A stretch of 64,000 nt of DNA from an archaeon (GCA_021823325.1 JAKAOG010000001.1:1-64000), one strand, 5' to 3'. Counted from the first letter of the stretch, positions 25,306 to 34,353 are shown. Notes: generated by a model not told the origin, from the letters alone. Translations and numbers: made by a program.

Positions 25306-25328
25306 TTTTGGGTCATGTCTGACCAAAA
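25306..25328. promoter_or_regulatory. imperfect palindrome between the ACT regulator and argG (operator-like)
   Basis: Left arm ttttgggtca and right arm tgaccaaaa are inverted copies with one extra G and a tgtc spacer. It lies upstream of the argG TATA box and near the expected transcription start of the divergent ACT gene, a geometry that would allow a regulator to act on both. Confidence 0.5.
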
Positions 25329-25350
25329 CATGTTTTTCCTGTCCATAATC

Positions 25351-25360
25351 TATAAAAATA
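25351..25360 (+). promoter_or_regulatory. TATA box of the argG-lysK operon
   Basis: The box tataaaaata lies 27-36 nt before the TTG at 25387, so the transcript would start close to that codon. This supports TTG 25387 as the argG start over upstream ATG codons. Confidence 0.6.
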
Positions 25361-25386
25361 TTGTTCAGGGGCGACATGACAGAAGA

Positions 25387-26631
25387 TTGCGCAGAACGGT
25401 TGTCCTCGCGTTTTCCGGCGGCCTAGATACCTCGGTCTCCGTGAAGTGGCTGGGTGAGAAGTACGATGCCGACGTCGTCACCGTCACTCTCGACCTCGGT
25501 CAGCGCGAAGACCTCAAGGAAGTCGAGAAGCGTTCCAGGCAGATCGGGGCCAAGAACCATTACACCATCGACGCGAAGTCGGAGTTCCTCAAAGACTACG
25601 TCTGGCCTTCCATAGCGGCCAACGCCCTTTACGAGGGGAAGTATCCGCTCAGCACCGCCCTCGGAAGGCCCCTCATCGGCAAGAAGCTGGTGGAAGTGGC
25701 CGAGAAGGAAGGGGCCGACGCGGTGGCCCACGGCTGCACCGGCAAAGGGAACGACCAGGTCAGGATCGACGTCACGGTGAGGGCGATGAATCCCGCGCTG
25801 CAGGTGATCGCGCCTGTCCGCGAGTGGAACATGAGCAGGGACGAGGAGATCGCCTACGCCCAGAAGCGCGGCCTCCCCGTGAAGCCTTCGAAGTCAATCT
25901 ACAGCGTCGACCAGAACATCTGGGGGAGATCGATGGAGAGCGGTCCCCTGGAGAACCCAGACACCGAGCCCCCTGAGGAAGCGTTCGACTGGACCGTGTC
26001 CCCTGAGGAAGCACCCGACGAGCCGGGGTACCTCGACATAACCTTCGAAGGTGGAGTCCCGACGAAGGCGGACGGCCGGTCCATGGAACCGTTGAAGCTT
26101 GTGAGCTACATCAACGACCTGGCAGGCTCCCACGGGGTAGGGAGGATCGACCACGTCGAAGACAGGCTGGTCGGGATAAAGTCGCGAGAGGTCTACGAGT
26201 GCCCAGCCGCGACAGCCATCATCGAAGCACACAGGGACCTGGAGAAGCTCGTCCTCACGCGGCATGAGCTCGACTTCAAGGCCCAGGTAGAACGAGAGTG
26301 GGCGTGGCTGGTCTACTCGGGGCTGTGGCTCGAGCCGCTCCGGACGGCGCTGGACCGGTTCATCTCGGCGACCCAGCACCGCGTCACGGGCAAAGTCAGG
26401 CTGAAGCTGTACAAGGGGTCAGCCAGGGTTGTCGGAAGGTCGTCCGACTATTCGGTCTACGACGTCGGGCTCGCCACCTACGGGCGCGGGTCCAAGTTCG
26501 ACCAGAAGAGCGCCGTCGGGTTCATCGAGCTCTGGGGCCTCCAGTCAAGGGTAGCCGCGGGGCTGAGTTCACAGGTTGAGGAAAACAAAGGAAATGGACA
26601 TTCGAGGACCAAGGCTAAGGAAGCAAAGTGA
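25387..26631 (+). CDS. argG: argininosuccinate synthase
   Basis: 414 residues from TTG 25387 (MRRTVVLAFSGGLDTS); longer frames back to 25315 would lie over the promoter. Signature motifs are AFSGGLDTSV (ATP pyrophosphatase P-loop), HGCTGKGNDQVR, SIDQNIWGRS-like SVDQNIWGRS, and STGKVRL-like TGKVRLKLYKG. It condenses citrulline and aspartate using ATP. First gene of a nine-gene operon; its end overlaps argH by 38 nt. Confidence 0.95.
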   Translation: MRRTVVLAFSGGLDTSVSVKWLGEKYDADVVTVTLDLGQREDLKEVEKRSRQIGAKNHYTIDAKSEFLKDYVWPSIAANALYEGKYPLSTALGRPLIGKKLVEVAEKEGADAVAHGCTGKGNDQVRIDVTVRAMNPALQVIAPVREWNMSRDEEIAYAQKRGLPVKPSKSIYSVDQNIWGRSMESGPLENPDTEPPEEAFDWTVSPEEAPDEPGYLDITFEGGVPTKADGRSMEPLKLVSYINDLAGSHGVGRIDHVEDRLVGIKSREVYECPAATAIIEAHRDLEKLVLTRHELDFKAQVEREWAWLVYSGLWLEPLRTALDRFISATQHRVTGKVRLKLYKGSARVVGRSSDYSVYDVGLATYGRGSKFDQKSAVGFIELWGLQSRVAAGLSSQVEENKGNGHSRTKAKEAK

Positions 26632-28078
26632 CGAGGCCCTCGACTTCACCTCATCCATGGCGGCCGACGGACGGATCGCCCGTCGGGTCATCGAGGTGAA
26701 CATGGCCCACATGGCGGCTCTCGTCGAGGCACAGGAAGTAGACCCGGCGGTCGGTGGGAAGTGCCTGAAGTTCCTCATGGGGGCGTCGTCGGTCATCTCT
26801 CCTGGCTCAAAAGCCGAAGACTTCCACCAGCAGCTCGAGCAGGACGCGGTCGACTCATTGGGGGTTGAGACGGCGGGGTTCCTCAACTACGGCAAGAGCA
26901 GGAACGACCAGGTGGCTACCGCCATCAGGATGGAGCTGAGGTCGGCCATCATCGACTTCCTCGGCGCAGTGGCCAGCGTGCAGCGCGCCCTCCTGCGACA
27001 GGTCGCGAAGCATGGCGAGGTTATGATTCCGGGTTATACCCACCTCCAACGCGCCCAGCCTGTAACCCTCGCCCACCACTTTTTCGCCCACTTCGACGCC
27101 CTCCAGAGAGACGCGGAGAGAGCCCTGCAGCTCTACGGAAGGGTGAACCTCTCTCCCATGGGGTCAGCCGCGATGGCGGGGACCTCGGTCAAGATAGACA
27201 GAAGGTACGTCGCCCGGCTCCTCGGGTTCTCCGGGCTGGTCAGGAACGCGATGGACGGGGTCGCTTCAAGGGACGCCGCCGTCGAGTCCCTCTCGTGCGT
27301 GACCATCGCGATGCTGGACGCGAGCCGTCTGGCGGAGGAGCTCATCCTCTGGAGCTCCGCCGAGTTCGGCTTCATCGAGCTGGCTGACAGCTACGCGGCT
27401 TCCAGCAGCATCATGCCCCAGAAGAAGAACGCGGTCGTCGCAGAGATGGTCCGCGCAAAGGCGGGTTCTGTGATCGGGGACCTGATGGGTGCCTGCGCCA
27501 TCCTCAAGGCGCTCCCGTACTCGTACAACCTTGACCTGCAGGAGGTCACCCCTCATCTCTGGCGGGCGATGGACGACGCCACCGCCTCGATCCGATTGCT
27601 CGCAGGCATGGTCGAGTCCGCTTCGATAAACACAGAGGCGATAAGTTCCGCCGCATCGGGGGGCAACTCCACCGCCGTCGCCCTCGCCAACCACCTCGCC
27701 AGCGAACACGGCGTATCCTTCCGCCAGGCGCACGCGATCGTGGGGGAGCTCGTGAGGCTGTCAGAAGGGGCAGGCAAGCCGCTGCAGGATGTCGCCGCCG
27801 AGAAGCTCCCAGCGGTCTCGGCGAAGTTCGGCAAGAAGATCACCCTTGACAGGAATGTAATCCGTACCATGCTCGACCCCGAGGCGTTTCTTGGCGGCAT
27901 CGCCACCGAGGGAGGGGCCAACCCACGAAGCGTCAAGAGGGAGCTGGGCGCCCGCGAAAAGGAGCTCGCAGCGACTGCGACGTCCCTCAAGGGGCTCACT
28001 TCAGCACTGAATGCCTCCGAACGGAAACTGCGCACGACAACTTCGGGCATGGCCCGGGAGGTGAAACCGAGAGATTGA
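26594..28078 (+). CDS. argH: argininosuccinate lyase
   Basis: 494 residues from ATG 26594 (TTG 26576 also possible). Fumarase/aspartase superfamily motifs are present: NYGKSRNDQVATAIR, GYTHLQRAQPVTLAHH, and the catalytic loop SSSIMPQKKNAV. It splits argininosuccinate into arginine and fumarate. The C-terminus runs into the lysW start with TTG/TGA overlap at 28075-28078, so translation is coupled. Both arg and lys genes thus share a transcript. Confidence 0.95.
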   Translation: MDIRGPRLRKQSDEALDFTSSMAADGRIARRVIEVNMAHMAALVEAQEVDPAVGGKCLKFLMGASSVISPGSKAEDFHQQLEQDAVDSLGVETAGFLNYGKSRNDQVATAIRMELRSAIIDFLGAVASVQRALLRQVAKHGEVMIPGYTHLQRAQPVTLAHHFFAHFDALQRDAERALQLYGRVNLSPMGSAAMAGTSVKIDRRYVARLLGFSGLVRNAMDGVASRDAAVESLSCVTIAMLDASRLAEELILWSSAEFGFIELADSYAASSSIMPQKKNAVVAEMVRAKAGSVIGDLMGACAILKALPYSYNLDLQEVTPHLWRAMDDATASIRLLAGMVESASINTEAISSAASGGNSTAVALANHLASEHGVSFRQAHAIVGELVRLSEGAGKPLQDVAAEKLPAVSAKFGKKITLDRNVIRTMLDPEAFLGGIATEGGANPRSVKRELGAREKELAATATSLKGLTSALNASERKLRTTTSGMAREVKPRD

Positions 28079-28248
28079 ACACAAGCTGCACAGAATGCGG
28101 AGCAGGCCTGACCGTCCCCAACGACGCCATCGTCGGGGAGATTGTCTCCTGCAAGGACTGCTCGACCGAATACGAGGTCGCTGAGATAAGCAACGGCAAC
28201 GTGCTCCTGAAGCCGGCGGAGCAGGTCGGAGAGGACTGGGGAGAGTAA
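28075..28248 (+). CDS. lysW: LysW amino-group carrier protein
   Basis: 57 residues from TTG 28075. A zinc ribbon has C5-x2-C8 (SCTECG) and C26-x2-C29 (SCKDCS), and the protein ends in EDWGE, the invariant carrier C-terminus. In the alpha-aminoadipate pathway the final Glu is joined to the amino group of aminoadipate (lysine) or glutamate (arginine/ornithine), protecting it through the later steps. The stop is immediately followed by the GTG of lysX. Confidence 0.95.
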   Translation: MNTSCTECGAGLTVPNDAIVGEIVSCKDCSTEYEVAEISNGNVLLKPAEQVGEDWGE

Positions 28249-29100
28249 GTGAAGGTAACCATCACCTTCGACAGGCTCCGGTGGGAGGAGAAGGCGCTGA
28301 GCGACGCCGCCGAATCGGCGGGGATAGAGGCCTCGCTGGTGGACGTCAAGGGACTCGTCTTCGAGATACCGAAGAAGAGAGCCGAGTTCGGTGACGTTGT
28401 CCTGCAGCGCTGCATCAGCCACTACAGGTCCTCGTTGCTCACCCAGACCCTGGAAGGAGCCGGCGTGAAGGTCGTCAACAGCTTCGCCGTGGCTGAGACA
28501 TGCAGCAACAAGCTAGCGACGAGCATAGCCCTCGCGAACGCCAAGGTGCCGACGCCGCGGACCTTCCTGGCGCTCACCTCCGAAGCCGCGGAAGAGGCGG
28601 CCGAGAAGCTCGGCTTCCCCCTTGTGATGAAGCCGTTCACCGGGAGCTGGGGGCGGATGGTGACCGTGGTGCGCGACAGGTCGACGCTCCAGTCGCTTAT
28701 CGAGTTCAAGGAGGAGCTCGCGAACCCACAGGAGCAGCACATGTACTACCTCCAGGAGTTCATCAGGCGCCCTCCTCGAGACATAAGGGCGATAGTGGCG
28801 GGGGACTCGATAGTCGCGTGCGTCCACCGGATCGCACCGAAGGGCGAGTGGAGGACTAACGTGGCCAGGGGCGCCGTCTCGAAGTCGTTCAAGCCAGACA
28901 GCGAGCTGAAGGAGATCATCCTGAAGGCTGCCGAAGCCGTGGGCGGCGGGATACTGGGGGTCGACGCGATGGAGCCAGACTCGGGGTACCTGGTCCACGA
29001 AGTGAACAACACGGTGGAGTTCAAAGGAGCGCAGTCGGCCGTGGACGTCGATATCCCGGCGCAGCTCGTAAAGTACGTGGCCCAGTCGGCGAGAAGATAG
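28249..29100 (+). CDS. lysX: LysW-aminoadipate/glutamate ligase, ATP-grasp (LysX/ArgX)
   Basis: 283 residues from GTG 28249. RimK-like ATP-grasp elements are visible: SNKLATSIALANAKVPTPRT, FPLVMKPFTGSWGRMVTVV (phosphate-binding loop), YYLQEFIRR, and EVNNTVEFKG (metal and substrate region). It attaches the substrate amino group to the LysW C-terminal Glu. Only one such ligase is present in the cluster; whether it prefers aminoadipate or glutamate cannot be settled by eye, and dual use is possible as known from Thermococcus. Confidence 0.92.
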   Translation: MKVTITFDRLRWEEKALSDAAESAGIEASLVDVKGLVFEIPKKRAEFGDVVLQRCISHYRSSLLTQTLEGAGVKVVNSFAVAETCSNKLATSIALANAKVPTPRTFLALTSEAAEEAAEKLGFPLVMKPFTGSWGRMVTVVRDRSTLQSLIEFKEELANPQEQHMYYLQEFIRRPPRDIRAIVAGDSIVACVHRIAPKGEWRTNVARGAVSKSFKPDSELKEIILKAAEAVGGGILGVDAMEPDSGYLVHEVNNTVEFKGAQSAVDVDIPAQLVKYVAQSARR

Positions 29101-29101
29101 C

Positions 29102-30163
29102 ATGGTCAAGGTGGGAGTACTCGCTGCCTCCGGCTACATCGGAGGGGAGCTCCTCCGGCTCCTGCTGCAGCATCCTGAGGTCGAGATAACAATCGCGACT
29201 TCGAGGAAATACGCAGGAGAGTACGTCTTCCGGGTGCATCCGAACCTGAGAGGGGTGACGGAGCTGAAGTTCTCTGCCAACGACGCGTCAAAGGTGATGG
29301 CGGACTCGGAAGTGGTCTTCGCAGCCCTGCCGCATGGGGAGTCGGTCAAGATAGTGCCGCAGATAGCCGACGCGGGCCTGAAGGTGGTCGACCTGAGCGC
29401 CGACTTCCGGCTGAGCGACAAGGGGCAGTATCCGACCTGGTACGGCTACGACCACCCCCGCCCGGACCTCCTCGAGAAGTTCGTCTATTCGATCCCGGAG
29501 ATCAACCGCGACCAGGTGAAAGGCGCCAGGTTGGTCTCCTCGCCCGGGTGCACGGCGATCACCGCCACGCTAGCGCTTGCACCGCTGCTGAAGGAGAAGT
29601 CGCTGGGCATCGACAGGGACCACGTGGTGGTCGACGCTAAGGTGGGCTCTTCTGGGGCAGGAGGGAAGCCGTCTCTCTACACTCACTTCTCAGAGAGGTT
29701 CGGCGTCGTAAGGCCCTACAAGCCGGCCGGGCACAGGCACGCGGCCGAGATCGAACAGGTCCTCGCTGAGATGGCCGGGGAGAGCGTCAAGGTCTCGATG
29801 TCCGCCCACGCCGTCAACATGGTGAGGGGGATTCTGGTCACTTCGCACGTCTTCATCGCCGCCGGAGTGAAGCCCCTGGACGTATGGAAGGCCTACCGGT
29901 CGATGTACACCGGGAGCTACTTCGTCCGCCTCGTCAGGGACAAGCAGGGACCGTTCCGCCTCCCAGACCCCAAGCTGGTGGTCGGGTCCAACTTCTGCGA
30001 CGTCGGGTTCGAGCTGGAGGAGAGGACCGGGCGTCTGGTTGCCCTCTCCGCCACGGACAACCTGGTCAAGGGGGCCGCAGGCAACGCGATCCAGTCGATG
30101 AACCTGATGCTAGGGTTCGACGAGAAGACAGGGCTCACGTCGGCGCCCCTCCACCCGGTGTAG
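29102..30163 (+). CDS. lysY: LysW-aminoadipate/glutamate semialdehyde dehydrogenase (ArgC family)
   Basis: 353 residues. Rossmann start VGVLAASGYIGGELLRLL; active-site Cys in SSPGCTAITATLALAPLL; His in the later CGHRH-like segment PAGHRHAAEIEQVL. It reduces the LysW-bound acyl phosphate with NADPH. It starts 1 nt after lysX and lies 4 nt before lysZ. ArgC-family assignment is certain; the lysY name follows from the LysW context. Confidence 0.94.
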   Translation: MVKVGVLAASGYIGGELLRLLLQHPEVEITIATSRKYAGEYVFRVHPNLRGVTELKFSANDASKVMADSEVVFAALPHGESVKIVPQIADAGLKVVDLSADFRLSDKGQYPTWYGYDHPRPDLLEKFVYSIPEINRDQVKGARLVSSPGCTAITATLALAPLLKEKSLGIDRDHVVVDAKVGSSGAGGKPSLYTHFSERFGVVRPYKPAGHRHAAEIEQVLAEMAGESVKVSMSAHAVNMVRGILVTSHVFIAAGVKPLDVWKAYRSMYTGSYFVRLVRDKQGPFRLPDPKLVVGSNFCDVGFELEERTGRLVALSATDNLVKGAAGNAIQSMNLMLGFDEKTGLTSAPLHPV

Positions 30164-30167
30164 CAAG

Positions 30168-30977
30168 ATGAGGATAGTAGTCAAGGTCGGAGGCAGCCTG
30201 ATGAAAGCCGGGGTCCCTTCAGCGCTCATCGAGGACGTCCGGGGCCTCGCTTCGTCCAACCAGATCATCGTGGTCCACGGGGGAGGAGATGTGGTGACCG
30301 AGTATGCCAACCGCCTGGGCAAGGAGCAGAGGTTCGTCGTCTCGCCCGACGGCATAAGGAGCCGCTACACTGACATGGAGACGGCCGAGATCTATCAGAT
30401 GGTGATGTCAGGGCTGCTCGCGAAGCGTCTCGTCTCGGCCCTGACAAGGGCTGGCCTGCAGAGCGTGTCCCTCTCTGGAGGAGACGCACGCCTCCTCCAG
30501 GGAAAGCGAAAATCGAAGCTCATCATCATGGACGACCGGGGGAGGAAGGTGGCGATCGAAGGAGGGTACACAGGAAAAGTGGTGGGCGTGAACGCGACTC
30601 TGCTGGAGACCCTGCTGTCCGGCGGTTACGTCCCTGTGATCTCTCCGGTCGCGACCGGAGAGGAGGCGGAACCTCTGAACGTGGATGGGGACCGCGCCGC
30701 TTCTTCGGTGGCAGCTGGAGTCAAGGCTGACCGCGTGGTATACCTGACGAACGTGGACGGCCTGATACTGGACGACAAACTCGTGACGCGCATGACCGCT
30801 TCAGACGCCGCATCAAAGCTACCCAAGATCGGGTTCGGCATGCAGAAGAAGGTGATGGGCGCGGTAGAAGCCGTCGAGGCAGGGGTCGGCGAAGCGATAA
30901 TCTGCTCAGGGACCCGCACCGGGCCCCTTACCGGCGCCCTCTCCCACGATTCCTGCACGGTGATAAGCAACAGATGA
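30168..30977 (+). CDS. lysZ: LysW-aminoadipate/glutamate kinase (ArgB family)
   Basis: 269 residues. Amino acid kinase fold: IVVKVGGSLMKAG, VVHGGGDVVTEYANRLG, SLSGGDARLLQGKR, VDGDRAASSVAAGVKADRV, and a terminal KVMGAVEAVEAGV helix. It phosphorylates the side-chain carboxylate of LysW-bound substrate. The stop overlaps the lysJ ATG by 4 nt. Confidence 0.94.
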   Translation: MRIVVKVGGSLMKAGVPSALIEDVRGLASSNQIIVVHGGGDVVTEYANRLGKEQRFVVSPDGIRSRYTDMETAEIYQMVMSGLLAKRLVSALTRAGLQSVSLSGGDARLLQGKRKSKLIIMDDRGRKVAIEGGYTGKVVGVNATLLETLLSGGYVPVISPVATGEEAEPLNVDGDRAASSVAAGVKADRVVYLTNVDGLILDDKLVTRMTASDAASKLPKIGFGMQKKVMGAVEAVEAGVGEAIICSGTRTGPLTGALSHDSCTVISNR

Positions 30978-32161
30978 GCAGGATAGAAGAGCTCGAAGGC
31001 GCGTACGGCGCTCCGGCCTTCAAGAAGTTCCCGATAGCCATCGTCCGGGGGAAGGGGTCAGTCGTCTGGGACTCCACTGGAAAGGAGTACATCGACTTCA
31101 TGAGCGGGATCGGGGTAGCGATCATAGGCCACTGCAACGACGCCGTAATCGAGGCGGTGCGGGCCCAGTCGGAGAAGCTGATCACCTGCCACGGCTCATT
31201 CTACAACGACGCGAGGGCGGAGTTCATGGAGCGGCTGGTGAAGGCGGCGCCCAAGGGGCTTGGGAGGGCCCTGCTCACCAACACAGGGACCGAGTCCGTC
31301 GAAGCGGCGATCAAGCTGGCCAGGCGCCACACTTCGAGGAAGAAGATCGTCTCCATGAAAGGAGGCTTTCACGGGAAGACATACGGTTCTCTTTCGGCTA
31401 CATGGAACAAGAAGTACAGGGACCCGTTCGGTCCGCTCTTGGATGGTTTCGACTTCGCCGAGTACGGAGACCCCATGTCTCTCTCCCAGCTTGTCGACAG
31501 CGACACGGCCGCGGTCATAGCGGAGCCGATACAGGGAGAGACAGGGATCATCGTCCCCCCGCCAGACTACTTCAGGGAGGTGAGAGAGATCTGCGACAAG
31601 AACGGGACTCTGCTCATCCTCGACGAGATCCAGTCGGGGCTCGGCAGGACAGGAAAGATGTGGGCGTCGGAGCACTTCGGGGTGGTCCCCGACATAATGA
31701 CAGTTTCAAAGGGGCTCGGGGGCGGCCTCCCCATCGGAGCGGCCGTCGCCAAGGACGAAGTCGCGGGGAGCCTCAAGGGCGGGGAGCACACGAGCACCTT
31801 CGCAGGAAACCCGCTGTCTTGCGCGGCGGGGTCGGCGACCCTGGACTTCATAGCGAGGAACGACCTCCCTTCCAAGGCGAAGGAGAAGGGAGAGGCGATG
31901 AAGGCGGGGCTGGCGAAGATAGCTTCATCACACAAGCTGGTGAAGGAGGTGCGTGGGCTGGGGATGATGCTCGCGATGCAGACGAGGGTCGACATCCTCT
32001 CGCAGCTACAGTCAGCCCAGGCGAACGGCGTCATATTCGCCTATTCGGGGAGAGACACTTTCCGGTTCCTGCCCGCGCTCGTGATGCAAGAGGCCCAAAT
32101 GTCCAAGGGGCTCGAGGTGTTGGAGAAGGCGGTTGGCGAAGCGGAAGCGGGCCGACTCTAG
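30974..32161 (+). CDS. lysJ: LysW-aminoadipate/glutamate semialdehyde aminotransferase (ArgD family)
   Basis: 395 residues. Class-III PLP transaminase: LLTNTGTESVEAAIKLAR, GGFHGKTYGSLSATWN, ILDEIQSGLGRTG with the cofactor Asp, and TVSKGLGGGLPIG with the Schiff-base Lys. It converts the LysW-bound semialdehyde to lysine or ornithine. Its last 29 nt overlap the small HTH gene. Confidence 0.94.
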   Translation: MSRIEELEGAYGAPAFKKFPIAIVRGKGSVVWDSTGKEYIDFMSGIGVAIIGHCNDAVIEAVRAQSEKLITCHGSFYNDARAEFMERLVKAAPKGLGRALLTNTGTESVEAAIKLARRHTSRKKIVSMKGGFHGKTYGSLSATWNKKYRDPFGPLLDGFDFAEYGDPMSLSQLVDSDTAAVIAEPIQGETGIIVPPPDYFREVREICDKNGTLLILDEIQSGLGRTGKMWASEHFGVVPDIMTVSKGLGGGLPIGAAVAKDEVAGSLKGGEHTSTFAGNPLSCAAGSATLDFIARNDLPSKAKEKGEAMKAGLAKIASSHKLVKEVRGLGMMLAMQTRVDILSQLQSAQANGVIFAYSGRDTFRFLPALVMQEAQMSKGLEVLEKAVGEAEAGRL

Positions 32162-32426
32162 CAGGTTCGACGACTTGATCATCGGCGTCCTCCGGGAGAA
32201 CTCGCAGATGTCGAACGCCAAAATGGCGACCAAGCTCAACCTCTCCGAGTCAGCCGTAAGGCGCAGGATAGCGAACGTAGGAGCCAGCGGGAGGAACGGG
32301 AGATGCGCAATCGAAGCCGCCCGGAAAGTCGATAACACCACAGAGTTCAAGAACACCGTCCCTGTAACTGAGATAGACATATCCGGGATGACCGTCGACT
32401 ACCTGATGTCGACTCAGAAGAGATGA
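32133..32426 (+). CDS. short Lrp/AsnC-like HTH protein in the LysM position
   Basis: 97 residues. Basic N-terminus, then an Lrp-type HTH (residues 12-50: FDDLIIGVLRENSQMSNAKMATKLNLSESAVRRRIANV). The sensory RAM domain that follows in Lrp/LysM proteins is absent; only about 45 residues remain, ending one codon into lysK. It overlaps lysJ by 29 nt and lysK by 4 nt, so it belongs to the operon. In Sulfolobus an Lrp-type LysM regulates lysine genes, and this gene could be a reduced counterpart. Ligand sensing, if any, would need a partner such as the ACT protein. Confidence 0.7.
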   Translation: MAKRKRADSSRFDDLIIGVLRENSQMSNAKMATKLNLSESAVRRRIANVGASGRNGRCAIEAARKVDNTTEFKNTVPVTEIDISGMTVDYLMSTQKR

Positions 32427-33529
32427 CCACCGCCTCAAGCGACCCCGTAAGACTGCTCGTAGACTCGCTGAGGATCTACTCTCCCACGACCGAAGAGGAT
32501 GAGCTCGCCTCCTTCCTCGCAGACAGGATGAAGCTCCTCGGGTATTCGAACGTCCACCTCGACAGGGCGGGCAACGTCATAGGCGAAGCCGGCAGAGGGA
32601 GGACGAACCTCCTGCTCTGCGGTCACATGGATACCATCCCCGGGATGCTCCCGGTCAGGAAGACGAAGGACGCGGTCTTCGGCAGAGGGGCAGCTGACGC
32701 GAAGTCGCCGCTCTGCGCCCTCCTGGTGGCGGGGGCCGAGGCGGCCGATTCAGGGGTAAGGGTCACTTTCGCAGGCGCCACGGAGGAGGAGGGGGACGGC
32801 GCCGGCATCGAGGAGCTGATCCGGAGCGGACCCAAGTTCGACTACGCGGTCTTCGGCGAACCGAGCGGAGCAGACCGCCTGACCATAGGATACCGCGGCA
32901 GGGTGGCTCTGCAGCTGTCGGTCCGCACCGCGGGGGGGCACGCCGGCTCTCCCTGGGCGCACAAGAGCGCCTTCGACGAGTTCGCGTCGATAGTGGCGAA
33001 GCTGAAACAATACGAAACCTCCAAAGCCGTGGAGGGCGACCACTTCAGGTCCCTCTCGATCTCTCCTACCCTGGTCAAGGCGGGCTCGTACCAGAACGTC
33101 GTCCCCAGCCTGTGCGAAGGCACCCTCGACCTGAGGCTCCCTCCTTCCATCCTCTCTTCGACTGCGATCAGGGAGATGCGTGCCATCGCCGAGAAGACAG
33201 GCGAAGGGGTGGAGGCGAAGCTCACCGCCGGCCTCCCTACGGAGGCATACGAAGCCGACGCCGGCTCTACCCTCGTCCGGGCGTTCCAGAGGGCCATAAT
33301 CACGAGCCTGAAGGCCAAACCCAAGCTCGTGAGGAAGACCGGGACGGGAGACATGAACACCTTCGCGCGCAAGCGCGGCGCCGAATGCCTGACTTACGGT
33401 CCGGGCCCGTCTGCCACCAGCCACACCGACGGAGAGACGGTCCAGATCAGGGACTACCTGGACAGCATCAAGGTCGCCGGGGAAGCAATACGCCAGCTTG
33501 CCGACCTAGGTCCCAGACGTCCCAGCTAG
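32423..33529 (+). CDS. lysK: LysW-lysine/ornithine hydrolase (M20 family)
   Basis: 368 residues. M20 metal site: LLCGHMDTIPGM (His, Asp), GRGAADAKSPL (bridging Asp), ATEEEGDGAG (catalytic Glu pair), FGEPSG, and the final His in ATSHTDGE. The dimerisation domain lies around residues 160-265. It releases lysine or ornithine from LysW, completing the pathway. Overlaps the HTH gene by 4 nt and the convergent dtdA by 4 nt. Confidence 0.93.
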   Translation: MTTASSDPVRLLVDSLRIYSPTTEEDELASFLADRMKLLGYSNVHLDRAGNVIGEAGRGRTNLLLCGHMDTIPGMLPVRKTKDAVFGRGAADAKSPLCALLVAGAEAADSGVRVTFAGATEEEGDGAGIEELIRSGPKFDYAVFGEPSGADRLTIGYRGRVALQLSVRTAGGHAGSPWAHKSAFDEFASIVAKLKQYETSKAVEGDHFRSLSISPTLVKAGSYQNVVPSLCEGTLDLRLPPSILSSTAIREMRAIAEKTGEGVEAKLTAGLPTEAYEADAGSTLVRAFQRAIITSLKAKPKLVRKTGTGDMNTFARKRGAECLTYGPGPSATSHTDGETVQIRDYLDSIKVAGEAIRQLADLGPRRPS

Positions 33530-34353
33530 ACCCTTACTTCTTCCAGCCCGAACTGCCGGACAAGCCCCGCGACCTTCTCCTTGTGAGGGCCGAGCCCCTT
33601 CCAGTCGAGGACCGCGAACCTGACGGGGGCGTTCGTCCTTTGAAGCATCTGCCCCACGATCCCTTCGTCGACATGTTCGAGGGCGTACTTCGGGGCTACG
33701 AAAGAGAACGCGTACTCATCCTCCAGCAGGAGCTTCGTGAACTTCTCAGAGTAGTGGGTCCCTCCGAACCCCACCGCCACTTTCGTCCATACCTCCCTGT
33801 TGGTCAGGCTCTCCATCAAAGCCCGTCCGACCACCCCTGCCGCCTTCTTGTCGCCCCACTGTTCCTCCGACGACCCGAGCTCCACGAAGAGGACGGGCTT
33901 CTGGAGGGAGGTGGGGCCGTGGTGGGTCGCCTCCATGGTCACCTCGTATCCTTCTGCCTCTGACCTGTGCTTCCACAGCGTCCGGAGGTAGTCCTTCAGC
34001 AGCCCCGGGTCGGAGCGGCCCAGCTCCTTCCCCACGCCCCCGAACCTCGCCTCTGACGAAAAGTTCCCGGTCGTGTGCGCGGTTAGCGACGGTATCCCCG
34101 ATTCTGCGTAGTGCCTTGACAGGAAGATGTACGCCTGCGGGTTGAAGAATTCGTCCAGGTCTGGAGGGTGGACGATCATCTCCTCGAACGTCGCGAGGAG
34201 GAAAGACCCCTTCTGATACACCGGGTGCCCCAGAAGCTTGACGCCGGTGGACGTGAACCCTTCCCCCTCCACGAGGGCGTCGGCGAGGGTGCGCGAAGCG
34301 ATGTCGGCGTTCGACGAAAGTATCACCGTGGCGGGCTCTCCCTGCGGGTTCAA
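33526..34353 (-). CDS. dtdA: D-aminoacyl-tRNA deacylase, archaeal type (DtdA/GEK1)
   Basis: 275 residues. Family signatures are SRHYAESGIPSLTAHTTGNFS, the EATHHGPTSL block with two His likely at the metal/active site, VELGSSEEQW, and the GGTHYSEKFT motif. It hydrolyses D-amino acids wrongly attached to tRNA. Converges with lysK (4-nt overlap) and diverges from secE. Confidence 0.9.
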   Translation of the reverse strand: MNPQGEPATVILSSNADIASRTLADALVEGEGFTSTGVKLLGHPVYQKGSFLLATFEEMIVHPPDLDEFFNPQAYIFLSRHYAESGIPSLTAHTTGNFSSEARFGGVGKELGRSDPGLLKDYLRTLWKHRSEAEGYEVTMEATHHGPTSLQKPVLFVELGSSEEQWGDKKAAGVVGRALMESLTNREVWTKVAVGFGGTHYSEKFTKLLLEDEYAFSFVAPKYALEHVDEGIVGQMLQRTNAPVRFAVLDWKGLGPHKEKVAGLVRQFGLEEVRV

